Shown: piece by piece, positions 34,521 to 45,370 of the stretch
Layout: the number at the start of each line of letters is the position of its first letter
Position numbering within the stretch: position 1 is the stretch's first letter
Origin: Laburnicola sp. R22_1
Taxonomy: Eukaryota; Ascomycota; Dothideomycetes; Pleosporales; Didymosphaeriaceae
Direction: 5' to 3'
Length of the DNA stretch: 64,000 nucleotides
Assembly: GCA_014281115.1 (NCBI GenBank)
Contig: JACONQ010000016.1
Location: forward strand, 744,001-808,000
The notes under the pieces: model-generated
The model's input: only the letters and a program-made list of their open reading frames with translations
Databases searched by the model: none
Told to the model about the DNA's origin: nothing
Translations under genes and position numbers: made by a program

Positions 34521-36304
34521 TCAGGGTGAGACCTCCCTCGGCTTGAACTTGGTATTGAAATCCATCTGCCGCACGAACCACGCGTTATGTGTCTTCCACT
34601 CTGCACCTGGACGCTCCAGCTCAATCTGTATCGTCGTCAGTCCACACACCAATGCTTTCTGTGTTCTGGTGTGCCTTACCTCAAACCTCCGCAAGAAACT
34701 CGGCACTAGCTTATATATCTCCAGTAAGCTGACATTTTTGCCGATACACGTCCTTGCACCAGCGCCAAACTGGAACATCGTAGCCTTCATCTCCTTTAGC
34801 TTGGAGGGGCTTGCCTCGATCCATCTCTCAGGTCGGAAGGTATCCACGTCTGAACCGAAGACTTCGGGTCGACGGTGGAGAACCCAGGGATTACACCCAA
34901 CAATCGTGCCACCTGGGATGAAGTTGCCGAGAATATCCATACCTTGCGGCGGGACGACGCGCTCGAGAATTAGACCAGCGGCGGGATGCATGCGGAATGA
35001 TTCTTGGATTACAGCGTCAAGATAAGGTAACTTTTGAGATTCAGACCACGAGACGGTCCTGTCGGGCCGCGACTCCACAGTGCCATCGGAGACGGCGTCG
35101 TCTAATTCCTTCATCAATTTGGCGTACACCGGTGGATGCTTGAGCAGGAAGTAGAAGACACTGGAAAGAGAGATGGAGGTCGTCTCCGAACCAGCAAAAA
35201 CCATAGAGGTGCAAGATGATAGAATACGAATGTCGTCCATAGACTCAGGGTGGTCGTGAGCCGCTTGTGCAAATTTCGATAGCAGATCGACGCCGCGCGG
35301 GTTTACTTCGTTCTCCGGAAGACCATGAGCCTTGATCTTCTGGATGTCGCCTGCCCGCTCGTCAGAGCGAGTTTGCGCGAAAAGCGTGACGGGAAAGACC
35401 CTCTTGCTCAGTCCAATACGTTGGAAGAAGAGAGATATGGGGTTCTTTTCCAGGAAGAGATCGAGAGTCGGTATTTGGCCAATCTGTTCCATTGTCAGTA
35501 TGAAGTCGGCCGTAATTGCTATTCATTTCGACATACAGGACCTGCATAGCTCAAGAACCCCTGTAGAAAAGCTATGATACCGTCCACATCCCTGTTCTCT
35601 TCAACGAAGCCTAGCCGCTTGCTCCAGGTCAAATCTCCAATAACGTCAAAGGCGAAGTACTGTAGCCATTGGCTAAAGTTGCAGCTCTTGCCCGTGTTCG
35701 CGTACATTTCCTGGGACCTGTCGAGGAACACGCCAATAGTGGAACTGACAAGGGGCTCGTAATTGACGAGCGAACTCATAGCGAAGGCATTGTTGACACA
35801 ACGGCGGTATCTGGCATGGTAGTCCTCATCGACAGTGGAAAATAATGACTGCAAACGGTGACCCTTCGAGACAGCGTTCTGAACAGGGTAAAAGTCGGAC
35901 TACAGAAGCGGAGGCCGGATCAGCGCCGGTCAAGAGGGAGCAAAGTGAAAGCATACCTTGATCATGCCCTTGTTCAAGCCATATATCACCTTGATTGCCC
36001 TCGGATCCGCAAACGACAAGACATTAGGCCCTAGTCTTACGACATCTCCATGCTCGCGGTGAAGCCTGATGGTAGTCCAATGGTGCTGTCTCCCCCACAC
36101 ATCCCAGAACCGCCACCAGTTGGTGTAACCCGCCAACCAATGACCCGGATACCTGTTCAAGCCTTTCCAAAACTTGTTGTTAAGTAGCCAGCCGAGTGTA
36201 AGCGAAGCGAGTACGAGCGGCCAGTACTGGCCCAGCAACGGCAGCACTTCGTTGAGCAGCATTGTGACCGAAGTTGAAACGGAGTATGAATACAAGGAGG
36301 GCAC
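34521..36304 (-). CDS. Cytochrome P450 monooxygenase (pisatin demethylase-like group), three exons
   Basis: Exons 36,304-35,957, 35,899-35,537 and 35,483-34,521 join to 557 codons. The introns (57 and 53 nt) start GTATGC and GTATGT and end AG. An N-terminal hydrophobic segment (PLVLASLTLGWLL, residues about 30-42) would anchor it in the ER membrane. Heme-thiolate landmarks: AGSETT in the I helix, ESFR (ExxR) in the K helix, FRPERW, and FQFGAGARTCIG with the heme-ligating Cys. The RYPGHWLAGYTNWWRFWDVW and LSYAGPIGQIPTLD blocks resemble fungal CYP families around pisatin demethylase and benzoate hydroxylase. The substrate cannot be told. A second Met 14 codons in is an alternative start (543 aa). 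No stops and no RIP signs. Its distance from the NRPS (16 kb of repeats) gives no reason to link them. Confidence 0.93.
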
Positions 36305-36307
36305 GGC

Positions 36308-36418
36308 TTAGCTTTCATAGCTGGGCTGGTCAGCCATACTATATGAGCGTGCAGCAGCCGTGATGTGCAAGCCCGATTGCCGTGCACGCAAAGCGCTTGA
36401 TCGAACGGACTTAAGCAT
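36308..36418 (-). CDS. Short frame resembling a mitochondrial targeting presequence, just upstream of the P450
   Basis: The 36 codons from the Met at 36,418 read MLKSVRSSALRARQSGLHIT, then AAARSYSMADQPSYES and a stop, ending 3 nt before the first P450 ATG. The stretch is rich in Arg, Ser and Ala, lacks acidic residues for 29 positions and has ARSYS, like a matrix-processing site. It could be an upstream ORF in the P450 leader or the captured 5' end of an unrelated mitochondrial-protein gene. An in-frame ATG further up (36,532) would give 74 codons. Confidence 0.35.
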   Translation of the reverse strand: MLKSVRSSALRARQSGLHITAAARSYSMADQPSYES

Positions 36419-36532
36419 CGCGGCCGTGCCCAGGACTGATGTGACGATGCGACTCGGCAGTTGGGGAGCGATGGTAAAGCAGCATCTTGTAAGCGGCGAA
36501 AGCTCCCTGCCCGGGGTCCGGTCTTGGCCCAT

Positions 36533-36955
36533 GATCTAGGTACTGCGGTCGCGGGGGCGGTCTACATAGAATCACATCCCAAGCTGACACTTTGCCCATG
36601 AATCCTGCGCTTTCGCATGCGAGCTGTATTCTTTATTGCTTCGACCTCTTCATATAGATGGCGCTGATCCCCTACTTGCGTCTGACAATCTCCGGTTCTG
36701 TCTGAGGCGTGAGATGCGTGTGTATATCGCAGCTCATTAGCTGTAGCTCGCCCGTGCTGCACTCCACGACACACGAGTGCATTCAAGAGAGAGATTTGTG
36801 GGCACAGCTGAACTGCCGACCCAGCTACCAAGCTTCGTACGAGCGACAAGAAAACGCTGTGGCATTAGCAGTTGGTCGGCAGTTGGGCAACGGCCGCAGG
36901 AGGGTCGAATTGCCGAGCTTCGGCGGCCAAATCACCCCGCGCTTGATACGGAGTA
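36533..36955. other. P450 upstream sequence up to the composition border
   Basis: Normal composition, no recognised gene. The base composition changes within a few tens of bases at about 36,955, where RIP'd AT-rich DNA begins. Confidence 0.5.
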
Positions 36956-37065
36956 CCTTTAGGGCACTAGAGGTTTTTGCGCTACGTGATTTAGTATTTC
37001 TATTTATTATAATAATAGCAAAAACTATTATTTTAGCTAGTAAATTTAAGTTTTTAGTATTATAT

Positions 37066-38174
37066 GTGGCGTTAAATTAACTACCTAGGGGTAGCACGAC
37101 AAAGGCTTTCATTTCAAATAATATGACAAAAAAAGCAGAGCCCCCCTGCTTAGTAATTAAAAAGAGCGTAAAAAAGGTAATTAAAAAAAAGCGTATTTAA
37201 ACTACTAAGCGAGCTTAGCAGTCTTAGCGCAAAGCTACTTTTATAAGTAAAATCTTTATAAAGAGGCTACTTAGAACTTTAGAGGAGATAAGACTTTAGC
37301 GTAGCTATACTATAAGCTATCTCTCCTCTACTATTCTAAGTTATAAACTACTATCTAGATTATTATAAATAATATAAGTTAATATATTAATAGGTATGTT
37401 TCTTATAAGTAGTAGAATAAGGATAATATATACTAGATACACTATTACTCTATTACTATATTAAGGTTATTCTTAATAAATCTCCTACTATTTCTTTATA
37501 TATATCTCTACGTCCTACTATCTATTTAGAAATTGATATTGTTCCTAAAGAAGTACTTGCTATTACTAAAAAGTATACGCTAAAGATTTGCGTCGTTACT
37601 ACTAAGGTAATAACGCTAAAGTTCTATTCTATCTATAAGATAATTATCTATAGAAGCCTAGTATACCTAACTATCTATAAGGCAATTCTTATGTACTAGC
37701 TAGGTTAGTAGCTTATCTAGTTTATAAAAACTAAGAAGACTATATTTCTACTCTAGTAGATAAAATTACTTCTTATTAGTAATAGAATCTAAGAAGGAAG
37801 GCAAAAGGTAAAGAATAAAGTGTTTATTAATAATTTCTAGTATAGCAAGAGTGTTATATAAATCCGCAAGATTCTTCTAGCTATTATAGTACCGTTAGAT
37901 TATCTAGCGCGCGAGCGCGGATAACTAATAATAGTAGTAGTAATAAGCTAGATGTGCTATGTACGCTACAAGTAAACCTTATATTAGGACTAGAAGCTTA
38001 TAGGTATTAGGGAGTATAAGTAAGTTTAAACTATTATCGCATTGCTAGATATTTAAGGTTAGTCTTTAATTAGAATTAGGTGCTATATATAGTAGTATAT
38101 AATAACCTTCTATCTTAACCTATTTTAATCTTAAACTAAAAAAAAGGTTAAAAAAGGTATTTAGTAAGCCGATC
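37066..38174 (-). mobile_element. Element X, complete 1,109-bp copy (unclassified, retroposon-like)
   Basis: Flanked by the 11-bp direct repeat TAGTATTATAT (37,055-37,065 and 38,175-38,185). The ends are not inverted repeats of each other. The same unit recurs inverted at 50,758-56,870 (interrupted), as a 174-bp deletion derivative at 31,275, and as end fragments (R1). Read left to right, parts of one frame survive RIP, such as EVLAITKKYTLKICVVT and KSVIQIRKILLAIIVPLD, with matching residues in the second copy. They match no family I know. The 3' end, by the orientation of truncation, carries the hairpin CTACCCCTAGGTAG. Confidence 0.8.
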
Positions 38175-38283
38175 TAGTATTATATAATTAAATAGAGGTG
38201 TTTTAAAAATATTTTATTAGTTTATATAGTAAATAAAAAGACAATAAAAATAATTTATAAAAAATTAAATTCCCTTTTTTATA

Positions 38284-38395
38284 ATTTACCTTTTTACGCT
38301 CTTTTTAATTACTAAGTAAGGGACTCTACTTTTTTATTATATTATTTAAGATAAAAGCCTTTATTATTCTACTTTTAAGTAGATAAATTAATACT
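38284..38395 (+). mobile_element. R1 copy (3' end of element X)
   Basis: Starts near TTTTTACGCTC and ends TTAATACTACAC. It is followed at once by another R1 copy. Flanking duplication not clear. Confidence 0.7.
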
Positions 38396-38404
38396 ACACA
38401 TATA

Positions 38405-38515
38405 AATTTTTACGCTCTTTTTAATTACTAAGTAGAAGGCTCTATTTTTTTGTTATATTATTTAAGATAAAAGCCTTTATTATTTTACTCCTAGGTAGAT
38501 AAATTAACGCTACAT
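38405..38515 (+). mobile_element. R1 copy, tandem to the previous one
   Basis: Same orientation and near-identical extent to 38,284-38,395; ends TTAACGCTAC. One R1 may have inserted into, or beside, the other. Confidence 0.7.
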
Positions 38516-38589
38516 AATTATTTAAAACACTATTAATAAACTATTAAAAGGTAGTAAAACTATTATAAAAACTAAAGAGTAAAATCCTA

Positions 38590-39075
38590 TATGTATAATT
38601 TTTATACTACGTTTCTAGTAATAGTGGTAAGCAAATAAGAAGTGTACTTTTAGGCGGCGTTAATAGCAACTTTAGTATTAGGGCCTAGAAAAATAGTAGA
38701 AAATATAATAATAGAAATAGTAGTAAAAGTCTTTTTAAGATTAACTTTAATATAGAGATAAAGTGTTAGTATATTTATTATTAAATAGGTACTCTATAGC
38801 TAGCTATATAGATATTAATATCTAATACTCTATACTAGTAAGTGTAGAGGGTGTATAGGATAATTGTATAAGAAAAGAAAATAATATAATAGAACTAACT
38901 TTTATATTAATTACTTATATCTAGAAGGGATGCAAATAGAAAAGAGAAGATTCTATAGCATATAGGCTATAGCGCATAGGCATTATATAATTTTTATATA
39001 ATGCTATTATATAGTAATATTAAAACCTTAATACCCTTAGGTGCCCTTACCTATATAATATATAGATACTAGTAA
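38590..39075. repeat. R4 unclassified dispersed repeat, copy 1
   Basis: The left part (38,600-38,770) matches 62,100-62,255. The right part (38,775-39,075, starting near CTCTATAGCTAG) matches 60,545-60,840 closely. This suggests parts of one longer element. Confidence 0.65.
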
Positions 39076-40911
39076 CTTTTTATTTTTAAGGTTACTATTA
39101 GTAGTTCTCTCTTCCTCTATACAAACTATCTACTTACTAGTACTTACCCTATTTATATATTATTATCCTATCTATACGTCCTCTAATTTTACTAGTATAC
39201 TCTAGTTAGTAAAAAGATTCTATTAAGTAACTATTTATTATACTTTGCTACTATTTGTTACAGGCGTAATTAAGCTTATTAATAGTAGAGTAGCTGTCTA
39301 GCTAATAGTAGTTAAGGGTAAGATTATATAGTTAATAATATAATTATAGTAATGATATATTATTTATATAAAGCCCTTTTACTTAGTGTATTCCTTGTAT
39401 ATTAAATAGACCTATTTATTTTATTTATTTAAATAGTAATATTAGGTAATTATGTAATATAAAATAAGGGAAGATAAACACTAATAAGGGGTAGAAATTA
39501 AGGCTTTAGATAAAAGGGAGAGGTATATAAGGCAGGCTTTTCTTTCTTTATCCTTCTCTTTCTTATTTTTACTTTAAACATCTCTCTATATATATTCCTT
39601 CTCCCTAGTTCTTTTCTCTTTTATGCAAATAATTAGATAGAAAAAGCGCATTTTTAAACAATATATACGTGCAGAAAAATTAAATAAATATATTACGCAA
39701 AAGAATAGATAAATAATAAAGAAATAGTACTATATAAAGACTAAGAAGAGCTCGCATAGGCGGGCTTAAGGCAATTTACTAATACTTTAATAGTACTTAT
39801 TAAAATATTACTAAAGATTAAGAACTTTAGAGCCTAGTTTAGAGCCTTCTTTATAAAGGCATTAGTAGGATTGTTCTTTCTATTAATCTATCTAATTTTA
39901 AAAATCTTGTAGTGCTTATATAATTTGCAAAGTAATATAATATTAATTATAAGGCGCTTTTTATTTATAGTTCCTAGGCGTATAAGGTAGTTATAGAGAG
40001 ACTTTAAATCTATACAGATAACTATAAAAATTAGTAGTAGACTAAGCGTGCATATAATCTTCTAGAGAGTTATACTAATAGTAATAGCATTATTAAATCC
40101 TCCTATTATACTATATAGCTTACTAGTAAGAACACTCCTTATTACTCTTTTATACTTAGTTATATTCTAGTGTATAATATTTACTAAAATCTTAAAGTTC
40201 TTGCTATTATCTCTATAATACTTATTGCCTATAGCGATTAGAAATCCTAGCTATAAGCTTAGGTCCTTAGTATTAGCAAATAAGCTATTAGTAAAGATAA
40301 ACAGCTTCGCGTAATAGAGATCTAATAGTATAAAGGTAAGACTACGCTTACTATTACTAATCTACTATTAGATTTATATATTCAATATCTTAATATCTTT
40401 ATATAAAGATAATATAGTCTAAGCAGTAATAGAAAAATTAAATGCGGCTTTTAGCTAGTATATAGATATATTATAGGCGTCTCTTATATACTGCTCTATA
40501 TACTTCTAAGTAGTATCCTTATCTTTAGAATTAATTATATAAAGGCCTTTTACTTAACCTTTCTATATAAGAACTATAGTATTATATATAAGCTAAATTC
40601 TTCTACTATTAAGCTTAATAGGCTAATTCTTAGTAAAAATAGTCTTACTATTTATATAGAAAGCTACTTTCTTTAGCTTTTCTTCTTCTTTTTATATAAA
40701 GTTCTTATTAATAATGCTAAGAGTATTATCTATCTATAGGCTAGTAATTCTAAAGATATGCTTTTGTATAACAAAGTTTTTATATTAAGCTTCTCTTTAT
40801 AGTAGTTATAGTAGATCTTAAACTAGTAGAGACGTAATTTAGCTATATTATAAAGTAGTTATATAATATAAAAAATTATATCTTATAGAAAGTTTATATA
40901 TAGTTTCTTAG

Positions 40912-41093
40912 TTAACTGCCATTAATAATGCCGCCGTACAAAACGTTAATAACGAAATTATTATTATTTTGTGTATATTTTATTACTACTACTGTGTGCT
41001 AGGTGCTAGGTTTTAGTGTCTCCTGTTTTACTCCTCTCTGTGTATAGTGCGGATTCGACCTTAGTTAGAATCTTAATATAACAAAGATCTTTA
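40912..41093 (-). mobile_element. R3 short retroposon-like repeat, 182 bp, copy 1
   Basis: Inserted in the Copia-2 reverse transcriptase frame. Flanked by a perfect 14-bp direct repeat, ATATAGTTTCTTAG (40,898-40,911 and 41,094-41,107), and the host frame resumes across it (LPKK to TKKLY). In minus orientation it begins TAAAGATCTTTG, has GGTCGAATCC (like a Pol III B box) about 40 bases in, and ends near GGCGGCATTAATGG. Confidence 0.82.
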
Positions 41094-41311
41094 ATATAGT
41101 TTCTTAGGTAGTCTAGCATAAAGCGTGTAATTTAGCTTACTAGTAGACTAAATATAGGTCTAAGTAATGTCTCTTAGCTTAAAATATATCCTATATATTA
41201 TCTTAAGGCTTACTTCTAATATAAAAAGTAGTTGCTAGCTTATTCTTTAGATAGTAGATAATTAAGTAAAGATTTTATTCTTCTTCTTATTAGAGTGGCT
41301 AGTAAATATAA

Positions 41312-41478
41312 TGCTGCTATAAAGAAAGTTAATAATAAATTATTGTTATTTTGTGTATATTTTATTACTACCACTATGTGCTAGGTACTAGGTTTTAGTG
41401 CCTCCTATTTTACTTCTCTCTGTGTATGGTGCAGACTTAACCTTGGTTAGAATCTCCACATAACAAAGATCTTTAATA
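41312..41478 (-). mobile_element. R3 copy 2
   Basis: Same orientation and sequence as copy 1, 220 bp away, also in Copia-2. It lacks the last 20 or so bases of copy 1. AATATAAT occurs at both edges and may be the target duplication. Confidence 0.7.
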
Positions 41479-42687
41479 TAATTAAGTAGTCTTATCTTTT
41501 ACTTCTTATATAAAATAGAGATTAAAGATTCTACTCTTATACTTAAATAGGTTAAAGAAAAGAATCTTAAATATACTATTAGTAATAAGAGTGTCTATTT
41601 CTATGTAATCTAATTCTTTAAAAGGTGCTCTAGGTGTTGTAATTACACCTTTTATATAAAGCTTTAAAAATAGTTCCTAATTACTTATCTTCTTCTAGGT
41701 AAGAAATATAGTATCCTTTCTTCCTTTTCTCTAAAGGATCCCTTTATATAGAGCTAATATTATTTACTTTATATAATAGTAGAAGAGTATAATCTTTTAT
41801 ATAATAGTATAGCTTAACCTATATATAGTAAAACTTTACTAAACTATTCTTTAAGTTAAGAATTATATCTTTATTCTTAATGCCCTTAATTTTGTATAGG
41901 CCTATCTATCTATTTTTCTCTCTTTAAATTATAATCTTAAATCTAAGTAGAAGTTTAAGAACTTTATACGCAGCTAATAGACTATTATAAGTATTTAGCG
42001 CATAATTAATACTAGCCTCATCCCTTTTCTTTTATAGTATTTTTATTGCCTTTTATATAGTATTTACGTGTGTAATAATATTAGATAATAGAAAAGAGTC
42101 TATACTAATTCTAGAATATGCGCTAAAGACTAGTAGTATAGGTATAAGGCTATCTAGGCCTATAGTATTATTAATAGCTTTAATAGCTATTTAAAGAATA
42201 TTTTTTTATCTATATAATTTTTAGTTTAGGCTTAAGAATATTAAAGACTCTATAGAAAAGTGTGTATAAACGCTTAACCTTCCTTATTACCTAATATGCT
42301 TTTATAGATATCTGCCTATAGATTATACTAATAATCTTTGCGTAGTTCTTAAACTTATCTAATACAAAGTTTGTATCTAGGTTATATATAATATAGTTAG
42401 GTAGATTTTAGTAGACATTAATCTAGCATCTATAAAGAGCTTCCTACGCATCTTATATAGATATTAATTTTAAGAAAATTATAGCTTAAAATAATATATC
42501 TATATATAAAATATATAGTGCATTCTTAGTTCTAATATATATAATATTAATAATAATCTTATAGTTAAAGTAGGTAGTATCTTTAATAGTAAACTTAAAG
42601 CTATATAGGACTTACTTATATAGTTAGTAATAGTAGTAAAACTTTTAAAATTTATTTAGTATAGTAGTATTAACTTTATAGCTAGTA

Positions 42688-42783
42688 TTCCTTAAAACGC
42701 CTTTCTATATTAATAATAGTAGAAGGAATAACTGCTATTAATTTAATATTTTTATTAGAAACCCCTTAGTCGCAATAAAAAAC
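42688..42783 (+). mobile_element. R2 copy, 96 bp, with 11-bp target duplication
   Basis: Perfect 11-bp flanks TATAGCTAGTA (42,677-42,687 and 42,784-42,794). Ends CCCCTTAGTCGC plus an A-rich tail. Confidence 0.8.
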
Positions 42784-42817
42784 TATAGCTAGTAATAGTA
42801 AGCATCTTTTAAAGTCT

Positions 42818-42945
42818 TTCTATATAGTTTTTTTTGCGACTAAGGGGTTTCTAATAAAATTATTACAATAATAGCAGTTATCCCTCCTACTATTGTTAAC
42901 ACAGAAAAGCGTTTTAAGGTAGTATTAATAAAAAGAGGTTAGCTA
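42818..42945 (-). mobile_element. R2 copy, inverted next to the previous one
   Basis: Opposite orientation, 34 bases from the first copy, so the two form a possible hairpin with arms of about 100 bp. No clear target duplication. Confidence 0.7.
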
Positions 42946-43588
42946 GTTATTTATAGCATACTTATATAATAGTAGTATATAGAGAAATTTTCCTAGTAAA
43001 GTTTACACCTAATACTCTTTATATAAAGGTAAGCCTATTAATTATTACCTTTAGAACTTTATATAAACTCTTATTAGGATTCTTATATTAGTATTATATA
43101 AAAGTTATTATAGTCTAGTCCATTTAATACTAGTTATAGTTAATAGTAGTATTAAAGTAACTATTAAGTGCTTTGTATAAGCACTTCTACAATTATCTAG
43201 GGCGGATAGTATAGAAGTAATACTATATCGCACGGCTAGTAAGAATATCTAGAAAGATATCTAGGTATTAATTCTTAGTAATATCCAGGCGTCTATATAG
43301 GTCTATAAAGATCCTAGTCTTATCTACTAAAATATTATATAGAGCTCCTATATAGTTATTCTCTTTATTCTATACCTTTTAGAATTAGATTATCTTATTA
43401 GCTAAAAGTCTTTAAGGAGGTAGGTTATGCTTAGGTAGAAGCTTATATAGGTTAAATTATAATATAGGCTTAGGTAGTATAAATTAGTATAGTGCCTATA
43501 ATTCGCGTTTAACTAGTAGTAGCTCTATTCTATATAGTGTTTAATAGTTACAAATAAGTAGGCGAAATAGTAGTTAGGTACTATATAT

Positions 43589-43702
43589 GGTTTTTTTGCA
43601 ACTTAGAGGTTTCTAATAAAAATATTATAATAATAGTAGTTATCTCTTCTACTGTTATTAACACAGAAAAGCGTTTTAAGATAGTGTTAATAAAAAGGAG
43701 TT
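43589..43702 (-). mobile_element. R2 copy, 114 bp, with 11-bp target duplication
   Basis: Flanked by GTACTATATAT (43,578-43,588 and 43,703-43,713). On the plus strand it begins with its oligo(T), that is, an oligo(A) 3' end on the minus strand. Confidence 0.82.
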
Positions 43703-44759
43703 GTACTATATATAAAGAGTGGTATTATATTTAGTTATTTATATAAATAAAATTACTCTTAGTACTTATATAAAGGTTATCTTAAGATATTTATAGAGAC
43801 CTATAGCTATATAGGTATCTATAGTAGTAATAGCTTACTCTATTTATGTTTGTGTAATAGCTTAGTTAGCTCTCGTATCTTTAGAATTAACCTTAGTATC
43901 TATATATAGGGTATTAAGTAAGTTAGTAAAGATAGTATTATATAAGTAGTATCTGTATTACCTTAGGCTACTTTGTATAGTTTACTAGCACTTATAGCTT
44001 TAGTATCTACTCTTAGCTTAATACCTTTTCTTCTAGAACTATTATAAGCTCTTTCTTATATATATAGCCTAACTCTAGAAAATAGTGTTCTTCCTATCCT
44101 TTAAAGTCTTTCTAGAATAACTCTAAGAAAGCTGTCCCTTTCTAGTATAACGCATAATACTTAGCAATAGTATATACTATATATAATTTTATTTCTAACT
44201 AAAAAAATTATTTACTATATTAATCTTATCCTTCTAATATATAGGTCTTATTCTCTTATCTAGTATTTTCTCTAATATTTCTATCTTGTTATATACTAAT
44301 TATATAGTCTAGTATACTTAGGAATATTAGTATTATTTTATAAGGTAGTAGAAACTTTATACAAGATAGTAGAGGCTTTTTATAAGGTAGTAGGGATAGC
44401 TATTACGTAACTAGTTTGTTTAATAGGTTAGTTATATAAAGAGTTGCACTTTACCAGAGTTTATTATTATCTAACTATATATTTATATAGTTACTAATAG
44501 TGGGATTAGTGCACTATCTTCTCTTAAATCTTATATAGTAGTAATATCTACTTACTAACTTAATAAAAGAGTTAATCTACTATTTCTATAGATAAGGATA
44601 GATTCTATATATCTTATATAATCGCTTCCTTTATTTTATATAGTAGTACTATTTACTTACTAACTTTATAAAGATTTAATCTACTATTCTCTTATATATA
44701 AAGAATAGGATACAATATAATAAATTATATAGTTAATAATAACTTATATAATCTATCTT

Positions 44760-44935
44760 TGTGAGAGGCTAAGCGCCCTTCTATAGTTACTTAGTCTGCT
44801 ACCTTAGAGTTCTAGGTTTGTGCTCCTGCCAAGCCAGAAGTATATATAAGTCTATAGCCGGAGTTACTATTAAACCCTATTAAATTTATAAGTTTACTTA
44901 GATAACTCTAATCTTATAGTCTAAAGCCCCTTATA
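44760..44935 (+). repeat. Gypsy 5' LTR (176 bp)
   Basis: Starts TGTGAGAGGCTAAGCGCCC and ends CCCCTTATA (C-to-T from TTACA inferred). The same length recurs as a solo copy at 60,324-60,499. Confidence 0.75.
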
Positions 44936-45116
44936 TTAAATTTAAGTAATCTTATATAATAGGAGAGCTTATAAAATCTTTCTAATACGCTAAGAATAAA
45001 TATAAGGAAGGAGTTACAGTGCACTCCTTCGCGTCTAAATAACCCTACACTCTAGCCTTAAGAGATATAGAGAGCTATAACCTAGTCTGTAGTATCTTTA
45101 AGACAGGTCTTTAGCA

Positions 45117-45370
45117 AGTAGTTAAGTTAGATATTAAGATTCTCTAACTCTACAAACAAACATGCAGTTAAGTTAAACATTAAGATTTCTTAACCCTATA
45201 AATAAACACGTAGTTAAGTTAGATATTAAGATCTTTTAACTTTACAAAATAAACACAAATATAAATACGTAGTTAAGTTAGATATTAAGATTATTTAACT
45301 CTATAAATAAATACAAAGTTAAGTTAGATATTAGGATTTCTTAATCCTATAAAACAAACACAAATATAAT
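45117..45370. repeat. Tandem repeat of about 45-60 bp in the Gypsy leader
   Basis: Five degenerate copies of a unit containing AGTTAAGTTAGATATTAAGAT and ending in a CTATAAATAAACAC-type stretch. It lies between the 5' LTR and gag. Confidence 0.75.

Larger units (their letters stand above)
39640..44300 (-). mobile_element. Ty1/Copia-like retrotransposon (Copia-2), heavily RIP'd, interrupted by short repeats
   Basis: Read on the minus strand from right to left. Gag-like sequence lies at about 43,560-43,000. The integrase C-terminal block lies at about 42,240-41,850 (LLVFSAYSRI, then KRDEASINYALN). The reverse transcriptase follows at about 41,310-40,560 (LRDIT-TYI-STSKLNRTLYA, then ATA-LYGIAKAG-type residues). 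The RNase H region is at about 40,400-39,800 (ITKYKRVIRSVLTSKLYS, then CIDLKSLYN). Integrase before reverse transcriptase fixes it as Copia type. LTRs were not identified. It carries three R2 and two R3 insertions. Stops are everywhere. Confidence 0.8.

Noticed and set aside
1..36304. NRPS, P450 and FMN-binding protein as one biosynthetic cluster
   Set aside because: The NRPS is a pseudogene and 13-16 kb of unrelated transposons separate it from the other two genes; proximity alone is not evidence.
37066..38174. Helitron identity for element X (hairpin near one end)
   Set aside because: No TC..CTRR ends, and Helitrons make no target duplication, whereas X copies have 11-14 bp ones.
40912..41093. 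tRNA-type A box in R3
   Set aside because: The best match lies only about 22 bases before the B-box-like block, too close for a split Pol III promoter.
40912..41478. A TRIM element made of two R3 copies as LTRs
   Set aside because: The 215 bp between them is Copia-2 reverse transcriptase sequence, and the left copy has its own 14-bp duplication.
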